Source of the DNA: Amoebophrya sp. A120
Taxonomy: Eukaryota; Sar; Dinophyceae; Syndiniales; Amoebophryaceae
Length of the DNA stretch: 64,000 nt
NCBI GenBank assembly: GCA_905178155.1
Contig: CAJINV010000013.1
Span: 2,236,281-2,300,280 of the forward strand
Direction: 5' to 3'
Each line of letters starts with the position of its first letter. The first letter of the stretch is position 1. The translations under genes were made by a program, and so were the position numbers. The notes under the pieces are model-generated. The model ran no database searches, was not told the origin of the DNA, and saw only the letters and a program-made list of their open reading frames with translations. Positions 56,084 to 64,000 of the stretch are shown piece by piece.

Positions 56084-59000
56084 ATGTCGAGCTGGCTCCA
56101 GAGTCTTTGGTCCGGGTCCTCAGGGGGTAGCCCCGGCGGCACCGCTAGCAGCAAGTCACCACGTGCCACCGGCACGTCCCCACGAAACAGCCCCAACGAC
56201 GGTTCTTTGATATTACCAACGGGGGCAGACGGTAATAAACCCGTGGGGCAGCAGCTGCCGACCGGGTAATTATGATTTTTGGGGTTTGATGTTGTGCAAT
56301 ACGCGATTTGCTTTTGCATGAGAAATTGAAGACATTGTTGATCATCTGGATCCCGATTCTGCAAAACAAAACCAGCGCTTCCCAGGACAACCTCGGCGGC
56401 GCTACAACGGTTGCTGCAGTATCCACCCCTCAGCCGGCCTCGTCTCCCACGAACCAAAACCCCACGGCGAATTTTGTCCGCACGTTTTTCCGCTTCGCCT
56501 GGGACCAGGCAAACGACGTGGAGATCCGCGTGGTCGGTTCCTGTCCGCAGCTCGGCGACTGGCAATGGCAGAAGGGCGCGATCCTGCAAACTTCGTTTGA
56601 ATACTTTCCCAGCTGGATTTCCAAGGACCCGGTGTATTTGCCCCTCGGCGAAAAAATCGAGTACCAGTACGTGGTCATAGTCAGAAATAACCTGGGAGAA
56701 CAAAGTCAAAGAGGGTCCAGCGGGAACCTGTTACCCTCCGCTTCTAGCAATAGCCGGTTGCAAATCTCTAAAGCGAGCTCTTCCTCCAGACTGGATAGGG
56801 AAAACAAGCAAGAGCAGGACAATGTCGTCTCGGTCAAGTGGGTGACTTCTCCCGGAACAGTAAGGCTGCCTAGTTCTACCGGTGGTGGAGTAGTAGAGAG
56901 CACGTTCAATTATGCAAATCAAAATCAACAGCAAAGCTCCTCTATGGACTACAAAAGCGGTGCTGGTGTGCAAAGGAACAACAATCAGAAACAACTGAGC
57001 AAAGATTCCACAATCACGATCGACAACGGGGCGAAGGAGGGGGAGTGTTTGCAGCTGGTCCCCACGGGAAATGAAATGACGGCGGAGGACGACGGGGGTC
57101 TGTTCCGGAAATTCAGCGGAAAAACGGCGGAGAATTTGAACACCATCTCCGGAAACACGATGACGGACACGACCCTAAACTACCAGCAGAATTCGTCCTC
57201 CCCCGAGAAGGGCGGGCAGTTCGGGCAGGGGAGCGACCGGGAATTGGATTTGCTGGATTCGAGGATATTGGAGTTGGAAGAGGAAGGGAAGTGGAGCAGC
57301 AAGGGGACCGTGTTGTTTTTAACCTTCTTGCTCCCGGTGCAAGTGGTCCGCACGGCGGACGACAAGTGGGCGGTGACGCCGATGAAGGACCACTTTTTAA
57401 CGTCGTTGAAGCAAGCGAGGAAGCAACACAAAGCCAGTAAAAACAAAACCGGGATGATGAACCACAAAAGTGGTCAACATCAACAGCAGCAGAACAGCAG
57501 TGACGATTTGCAGATTTTATGCGTCGGGTGGCCGGGGGTGCATGTGGAGTCGGAGTACGACAAAAGGCTGATTTCGGAGCTCTTACTCGCGCACGACTGC
57601 ATCCCGGTCTTTCCCAGTCCCTACGATTTTGAGAATTTTGTGCAGTTCGCGTTCGGCCTGTTGTCCCCGATTTTTCACGACGTCATGCAGCACATGCTGT
57701 TTTTCGACGCAAAGATGACCAGTTTCGACGAGGAACAGTGGGCGAGCTACCAGCGGGTCAACTTCTGCTACGCCGACGTCGCGATTCGGCACAGTCACGA
57801 CTCGGATTACTTTTGGGTCCACGACTACCATCTGATGGTGGTGCCGCAATACCTAACCCGGAAGCTGCGGATGGCAAACATCGGCTTCTTCCTGCACTGC
57901 CCGTGGCCCTCCTTTGACATTTTCAAGGCGATTCCGGTCCGGGACGATTTGCTCCGGGCGCTGCTGTGTGCGGACCTGATCGGGTAAGTAGTTGAGAAGT
58001 TATAATTTTCTGGAGATAATTTTTTTTTGCTGCGAGTTATCTGATCAGATTTACATTTGGATTTTATGTTGTCATTCGGCGCATTACATGTACAGGTTTC
58101 AGTTCTACGATCACGCGCGAAAATTCTTCGTTTCCACCAAGCGCCTACTCGGCCTCGACTGGACCTTCCTCCCCAACGGACAGCTTTCCCTGGACTACAG
58201 CGGACGCACGGTGTGCATCAAAGTGTCCCACGTCTGCATCTCGCTCACCCAAGTCGCCTCCGCCGCGGAAAGGTTCCGAACAGCCATGAATGCCGACCGC
58301 AACGAGCTGGCTGCGTTTGCGAAAACGATCCGGGAAAGTAATTTGGACGAAAGCAACCGGAGCTCGTCTGTTCCCAAAAGCAGCGGAGGAGGCGGTGGAA
58401 CAACGACAACAAGCATTCCAAATTTCGCCGACCAAACGCCTTTGATCACGCAACGAAGCATCTCCGAGGCGACGGGCCGGAACACCCCGAGCAGCGGTGG
58501 AATATTGAACAACCAAAAGACCATAGCGATGAGTTTCAATCGGAAAAGAAGTTCCTACGCGTCCAGTACCTCCGGCTTTTCCAGCAGCAATTTAGACGGC
58601 ACAGGAGGTGGTACTTCGGGTGGAAACGGCTCGCCGCAGATGAAGCGAGTGCCACTGCTGTTCGAGCTGGAGAAGCAGTTTGCGGGGAAGATCATCTTCG
58701 CGGGTTTAGACCGGCTAGAATCACTCAGCGGGATGATGCTGAAGGTGAACGCGTGGAAATCTTTCCTTTCCGAGCACAAACAGTGGCGGAACAAAGTGAT
58801 TTTGGTCCAATGTGCGTACCCGTCGGAACACCGTTTCAGGATGGGCATGAACAACAAAATGCGCACTAGTAGTACAGAGACGGAGAACGGGGTAGTTCTC
58901 GGCGGGGGCAGCAGTGGAACTGAAAATACGCATAGTGGCACGACCAAGGAGAAAGAACAGACCGATATTAAATCATCACCAGCGAAGAAGTTCGGCGAGG

Positions 59001-62000
59001 CTGCAAGTAGTGGTCCAGGAGCTGCTACACCAAATAGACAAGAACAGCACCAACAAGCGGGATCAAACACTACAACCTCACCGAACAACAGTAAAGCCGC
59101 CTCACCTGGTGCCGAAGCAGATGTCCCCTCTCCACAGCAGCAGCAAACGCTCAGCAAGTCGACGCTGGAACAGGATTTAGAGGGTTTAGTCCTGGAAGTG
59201 AACGAGCTCTTCGGGCAGCACATCGTGCTGTTACTTTCCAGCGAGGAAATGGAGATGGAGGAGAAATTTGCCCTCTTCCAGTCCGCCCACGTTCTGATTA
59301 ACACCACCGTGAAAGACGGACTGAACGTCAACCCGCTCGAGTTTCTCGCCTGCCACGCGTCCATCGGCGACCAGAAAGCGCCCATGATTCTCTCGGAGTT
59401 CGCCGGCGTTTCCCAGATCCTCCAGGGCGCGCTGATTGTGAACCCGTGGAACACGCCCGAAATCGTGAACGCAATTGTCCGGTGTTGCCGCATGTCCGAG
59501 GAGGAAAAAGAGTACCGGTTCGCGAAGGATTTGGCCTACGTTGCGGAAAAGAACCCGGTGACCTGGTTGGAATCGTTTTTAACGGACTTGTATCAAGTGC
59601 CAACATTATCTGGGTCTGGAAGACTGGGGAAGTTTGTCATGCAAATTGTACATGGCGATGGCCCGCTATGCCTGTGATGCATGCTCTAGCATCACAGCTT
59701 TAGCGGAAGCTTGTTGATGCAAATAGACTCTCCTGCATGAGAAGTGCCCGCTCCGGTTGGCAACAATCTGAGTACCTTTTACTGCTCATGTTGCAAGACA
59801 GGCTTTTGTACGCTTGAAAGTTAGCAACACAAATCCCATTCTTTCCAGACCGAGACATCTTTGCACTTGATAACTTAAAAGCAAGTCGGAAAAAAGACGA
59901 CAAAAACTACGTCGCGGTCGGGTTCGGCGCGAACTTCTATCAAATGTAAAAATGTCTGGGTCTGGAAGAATGCAACTTGTCATGCTGTTTTTGGATTCTA
60001 AAAAAATTAGTGTTGCATGACCAGCAAGAAAGGTCCAGTTTGTGCTACACGGAGAGGGCACTTCTCATGCGGAAGGCGCATCAGGAGGCCCTCTAAAAGT
60101 CTGTGATGCTAGGTCATGCATTACAGGCATCAGGGGTCATGAGAAATATGCATGACAAGGCTGCATTCTTCCAGACCCAGACATTTATACATTTGATAAC
60201 TTCCGCATTCTCTCGATGGACAGCACCTTTGCCAAATTGATGACCGACGACGTGATCCACGCGTACCGAAACGCGCGTGGTTGCCGGGTCTTCTTCCTCG
60301 ACAACGAGGGGACGCTGGCGCCGAACTTCGCCAGTCGGTACGCCAGAGCCAAGGACCACCTCCGGTTGAAGGACGTGTCCGAGCTGCAGTCCTTTGGCGT
60401 CGCGCCGAGTCCAAACGTCTTGCACTGTCTGAACGAGCTGATGCAGGACCCGCGGAACATTGTCGTCGTCATCTCCGGGCGGACGAGAAAGCAGCTGTCC
60501 GAGTGGTTCTCCCCGGTCTTCAACAACATTGGCCTCGCGGCCGAGCACGGGTTCTGCTACCGGATTCCCTCGGTCTTGGGCGACGAGTGGTACCAGGAGC
60601 AGGTGGAGAGCGACATGAGCTGGAAAAACGTGGCGTTCGAACTGATGCGGGAGTACACGGCGCGGACGCAGGGGAGCTGGATGGAGAACAAGGGGTCGGC
60701 GCTCGTCTGGCAGTATCGGGACGCGGACCCGGAATTCGGGGACCTGCAGGCCAAGGAGTTGGGGCAGCACTTGCGGGAATTTTTGGCCAACTCTTCCGTG
60801 ATGTCGAACGCGCAGACGGGGACGAACCAGCCAGGCAGCAGCGGCCAGAAGATTTTGCACAGTTCCGGCGTGGAAAACCAGTTTGGGTTGACGGATACCG
60901 GGTTGACGGGGGGCATATCACCGATGCGAATTTGTCGAAAATTCTGGAAAAAACTTGTGATGCTAAATTGTGGATAATGGAAGCTAGCACGTCCAAGTGC
61001 ACCCAAGCGTGGATGACAAGTGCTTGAAACGCTTTGGCATCCTTCCAGGCGTAGTAGTACGCATTATCACAAAGAGTATAGGAACAGGAAGCAGCGGCGT
61101 TTTTTTTGGCGATACAGATTTTCCAGTAAAACTCAATGTAAAACAAGCCTTGCACCAAAATCGACTTTCATTCCAGACCCAGACATGTTTGCGTTTGATA
61201 AGGCAGTATGCTGCACAAAGTGGAAGTGACCAACGGGAAGGGGTACGTGGAGTGCCGGGTAGCGGGGATCAACAAGGGCGCAGCCGTGTCGAAAATTCTG
61301 CAGAAGATATCCTTGATCCGCGGAGACTATCCAGTGCAGAAGTAAATTACTCGTATGACGGATTAATTGCGGGTATGCACGACACGCCTACTAGTTGTTT
61401 CTCACCTGAATCAGCAAAAGAAGTGGCTGTGTTTTTCCTACTTGTGAAAAAGAAAAACTTTGGATTGATTCCATATCCACTAGTGCGATACTTTTGCAAT
61501 GCATACAAACCCGGATTTCATCCTGTGCATGGGCGATGATCGGTCGGACGATATCCTGAGTAAAAACGTACCCACACCAGAGTCTCGATGGGGATTTTGC
61601 AACACAAGCCTAGGAGTTTTGTGAGTCACGCATGACAAGTTGCACTATGCAGTGTAGTGCAGGTTAGCAAGTGCAGCCGCATCACAGATTCATCTGCTCA
61701 TCCTGTTCACAGCATCACAAATTCCAAAACACGATTGGAAATGGCTCTCATGGGGATGCGCATTACAAGTCTTCCTCTCTTTGCAAATCTGCATTACAAC
61801 TCTGGCGTGGGTACGTTTTTACTCAGGATAGACGAAGACATGTTTGAAGTGGTGAACCAGCTATCCCTAGCGGAAGGGGACGACGGGGGCGGAAGCGTCA
61901 TGTACTCACTTTACTGTTTTATTTTTACTTCTGCTACTAACAGAAGCTTTTGGATGATTCAAATTTTTCAATATTTTTTTATACAACTTTGTCAACATCA

Positions 62001-63436
62001 TGCGAGATGATGAAGAACAACATGAAAGACCACGGCTGTCATTCGACTCCCGCCTGCATTAGACTCGTGCCAATCTATTCCTGCGAAAGCTACCATTGCT
62101 TTTCAACTTCCACAGGGACGGCGCCAAGTCCACTTCGGAGTCCAACCTGCAGTTCTTTGCCGGTGGGATGCGCTCTATCGGTGGGTTGCAGCGCGGGTCT
62201 CGGGGGAGCGCGTCTTCGTCCCGGATGAACCTGCTGGGGGGGATTCAGCCCGTGAGTAACCTCGGCGTGATATCCTGAGCGAAAACGTCCTCACCCCGTA
62301 GTCAAGATGGGGAATCTGCTAGACAAATGAGCCAGCTTCGGGCGTTGCGCATGACAAGTTTGGCCTCGTAGTGTAATCTTGTTTAATAGCTAGTTCATCA
62401 GCATCACAGACCTAGCCTATTGCGCTCATTAGAGCATCACAAATTCCAAAACACGACCGGAAAACACTTCTCAGGGGACTACGCACGAGAAACATTTTCA
62501 GCATGCAGATTTGCATGACAGCTATGGGGTGGGGACGTTTTTACATAGGATACGTGAACACCTTCGCGGGCGACGGGTCGGATTTGAAACAGCAGTACAA
62601 CTATTACAATGAAAAATGCCTCCTCCCCATATCAAAACGGAAATTTGTGATGCAGATTTGTGGCCACAAATCAGCTTTGTCATGCTAGAAGGGAAAAGAT
62701 GCGGACTCTAGTGCTGGTTGGCGTGGGAAAGCCTTGCATCTTCAGCATGACAGGGGGCAGCTGGAAGTGGGAAACAGCATGACAAATTGCCTGCAAACGA
62801 GGCCACAGCTGCGTCTCTTGGCCTTCTAGCATTACAAGTCGATTTGTGTACTCAAATACAGCATCACAAATTTCGTTTTCGATATGGGGAGGGAGGATTT
62901 TTCCTTTTGATAACAACGTGAACAACATCATGTCCTGCACCATAGGGCAGAAACCGTCGAAGGCCAAATACTATCTCCACGACGTTGAGGAGGTGACGGA
63001 GTTGCTCGAAGCGCTGAAAAACTCGGTCCGCAGCTGCCTGGAAGGGGACGAAACGAAATTGCAGCAAGTGTACAAATCCACTCCCGCGAAGCTGCAAGGG
63101 ACGTCGAATAGTAATGCAAAGTACAACAACACGCCCGGGGGCGGGGCGCGCGGCGGGCTGTACGGCGCGCCACCCTTTCAACAGGGAGACAATCTCAACC
63201 AGCAACCCGAAGCAGGCGACGTGCAGCGGCAGGGAAGCAAAATAAAAACACCACTAGATCAGTTGAGTTTCGGCGGGCACCAGCGAGGGATGAGGCCGCA
63301 AGACAGAGGACCAGAGTCGGAGCAAAGCGAGGACGGGGGGACATCGGTAGTGTCATCGGTGTCTGATCATGACTACGTGGTCGGTAGTTCCTTCCAGCAA
63401 CAGGGAAGCAGTGCCGGGTACAGGAGCGGAAGGTAA
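56084..63436 (+). CDS. CBM20-trehalose-6-P synthase/phosphatase
   Basis: About 1,670 residues. In order: a Ser/Gly/Pro-rich start; CBM20 starch-binding domain (FFRFAWDQANDVEIRVVGSC, QLGDWQW, EKIEYQYVV); GT20 trehalose-6-phosphate synthase (FPSPYDFENFVQFAFG, YFWVHDYHLMVVPQYL, GFFLHCPWPSFDIFKAIPVR, VKDGLNVNPLEFLACHA, MILSEFAGVSQIL...VNPWN) with a 180-residue low-complexity insertion around residue 700-950; then a HAD phosphatase (FFLDNEGTLAP, VVISGRT, LAAEHGF, CMGDDRSDEDMF, IGQKPSKAKYYL). Joins UDP-glucose and glucose-6-phosphate, then dephosphorylates to trehalose, in the cytosol. HAD motif I reads D-N-E-G-T: the usual second Asp is Glu. Exons: 56084-56265, 56376-57983, 58096-59590, 59878-59937, 60204-60915, 61206-61342, about 61511-61551, 61836-61901, 62116-62270, 62558-62601, 62918-63436 (TAA). 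Six introns are introners. Confidence 0.93.
59591..59872 (+). mobile_element. Introner, GTCTGG family, TPS (1)
   Basis: 282 bp; TATCAAGTGCC...TCTGGGTCTGGAAG at left, CTTTCCAGACCGAGACATC...CACTTGATA at right; direct repeats ACTTG/ACTTA (59586-59590, 59873-59877). Removal joins FLTDL to KASRKKDD in frame. Confidence 0.88.
59938..60198 (+). mobile_element. Introner, GTCTGG family, TPS (2)
   Basis: 261 bp, the same length and ends as 52449-52709; direct repeat ACTTC (59933-59937, 60199-60203). Removal joins GFGANF to RILSMDS in frame. Only 65 bp of exon plus repeat separates it from the previous introner. Confidence 0.93.
60916..61200 (+). mobile_element. Introner, GTCTGG family, TPS (3)
   Basis: 285 bp, with TATCACCGATGCG at left (diverged) and CCAGACCCAGACATG...GTTTGATA at right; direct repeats GGGCA/AGGCA (60911-60915, 61201-61205). 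Removal joins GLTGG to SMLHKVEV in frame. This is the one copy where a GC-AG cut is possible. Confidence 0.85.
61343..61510 (+). other. Intron with weak inverted ends, TPS (4)
   Basis: Separates RGDYPVQK from TNPDFILCMGDD. Ends carry TGCAGAAGTA / TACTTTTGCA as an imperfect inverted pair. No clear direct repeat and no obvious GT-AG, so boundaries are approximate. Confidence 0.45.
61552..61830 (+). mobile_element. Introner, TATCC family, TPS (5), near-perfect ends
   Basis: 279 bp. Terminal inverted repeats of 31 bp with one mismatch: TATCCTGAGTAAAAACGTAC... and its inverse ...ACTCAGGATA. Direct repeat GACGA (61547-61551, 61831-61835). Removal restores the invariant GDDRSDEDMF motif of the phosphatase. 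Confidence 0.96.
62271..62552 (+). mobile_element. Introner, TATCC family, TPS (6)
   Basis: 282 bp; TATCCTGAGCGAAAACGTCC / GGACGTTTTTACATAGGATA; direct repeat CGTGA (62266-62270, 62553-62557). Removal joins VSNLGV to NTFAGDG in frame. Confidence 0.93.
62602..62912 (+). mobile_element. Introner, CCTCCTCCCC family, TPS (7)
   Basis: 311 bp; TATTACAATGAAAAATGCCT / GGAGGATTTTTCCTTTTGATA, with a second inverted block ATATCAAAACG.AAATTTGTGATGC inside; direct repeat ACAAC (62597-62601, 62913-62917). Removal joins KQQYN to VNNIMSCTIGQKPSK in frame. Confidence 0.93.
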
Positions 63437-63439
63437 AGA

Positions 63440-64000
63440 AGATGCTGATTTTTAAGTACCTACTTAAATGTTCGAAGATCATGGACTATTCTCACCTTTA
63501 CTTCTTAAGTAGCTTCAAGTAGTTTTCAACGATTTTGAGGACGTATTTCAAAGTTATTTTCTGGTTCAAACCTTCACCTTCTGCAATGAAAAAAAACACA
63601 CTGTAAAATGCTTGGAGACCGGACCTTGCCAAATGGTTCACGAGACTCGCTGTAAAGATTTTTGCACCTTCTTCGTGGCAATGTTTTGTATATGAAAAAG
63701 AACAAGATGTCGCCGCCCATGCATGGTGGCTCCGCCTACGAACTCGCGCCAGCCGAGCCACAGAGCCCCTGTCTTGAGGGATCAGGTTCTTTGTGCAAGT
63801 TGCTGTTCGGCAGTCTTGATATTACTTTTACAATCAGAATCATTACTACACCATGTCGTGCACCATCAGTCTTGTTAATATAATGGCCTAAATGACGCCG
63901 GACCTGCGGCCTTGTCGATAACCGGCCTGTGCGTCCAATATTCCTCTGTTTGTCAGTCTTCAAGGTTTACAGGTAGTACTAGAAAATGTTTCCTTCGCGC
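63440..64000. other. 3' flank, no gene seen
   Basis: AT-rich sequence after the trehalose gene; short frames only, none credible. Confidence 0.55.

Noticed and set aside
1-64000. Dinoflagellate spliced-leader exon (CCGTAGCC...GGCTCAAG)
   Set aside because: Partial matches only (for example near 31,744 and 44,717); no complete spliced-leader sequence seen.
1-64000. CRISPR arrays, prokaryotic operons, phage genes
   Set aside because: No regular repeat-spacer arrays, ribosome-binding patterns or phage proteins; genes have spliceosomal-type introns.

Overview
The window is nuclear DNA of a eukaryote. Genes are split by many short introns, coding sequence is rich in Gln, Ser and Ala runs, and family domains (uL14 ribosomal protein, CFAP20-WD40, CBM20-GT20-HAD trehalose enzyme, cytochrome b5) read only after splicing. 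Many introns are not GT-AG. They are 260-320 bp elements with terminal inverted repeats, bounded by 5-bp direct repeats, and coding continues exactly when the element plus one direct repeat is removed. Such introner elements are known in syndinian dinoflagellate parasites of the Amoebophrya type. I infer an alveolate of that kind; no rRNA or organelle marker in the window proves it.

Layout. 1-4.6 kb: a possible small minus-strand gene, a G-rich 10-bp satellite running into a 705-bp assembly gap, an AT-rich tract and a GC-rich island. 4.7-16.2 kb: a diverged tandem duplication, each unit with a similar upstream region and a multi-exon coiled-coil gene (5.4-8.6 and 11.2-15.0 kb). 16.9-19.9 kb: type I L-asparaginase. 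20.0-20.5 kb: hairpin-rich GC island. 21.35-22.7 kb: DUF1152-like protein. 23.5-24.5 kb: ribosomal protein L23. 25.15-26.2 kb: multi-pass membrane protein. 26.9-29.2 kb: J1-crystallin/selenoprotein-J-like ADP-ribosylglycohydrolase with an N-terminal cytochrome b5-like domain and two in-frame TGA codons. 30.6-31.1 kb: small secreted protein. 32.06-35.9 kb: membrane-anchored GT4-type glycosyltransferase. 36.9-39.6 kb: membrane protein with C2-like and PH-like parts. 40.6-41.9 kb: coiled-coil protein. 42.3-44.56 kb: large GC-rich island without credible genes. 44.76-54.74 kb: WDR90/POC16 orthologue. 56.08-63.44 kb: CBM20-TPS-TPP trehalose synthase/phosphatase.

From 16.9 kb to the end every well-supported gene is on the + strand. 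The genes are functionally mixed (translation, trehalose and carbohydrate metabolism, centriole/flagellum, glycosylation), so this is not an operon or biosynthetic cluster. The two most interesting signals are the family of transposon-like introns removed at non-canonical boundaries and the candidate two-selenocysteine SelJ-like enzyme.

Limits: exon boundaries were inferred by eye from reading frame, direct repeats and family knowledge. No transcript or database search was available.
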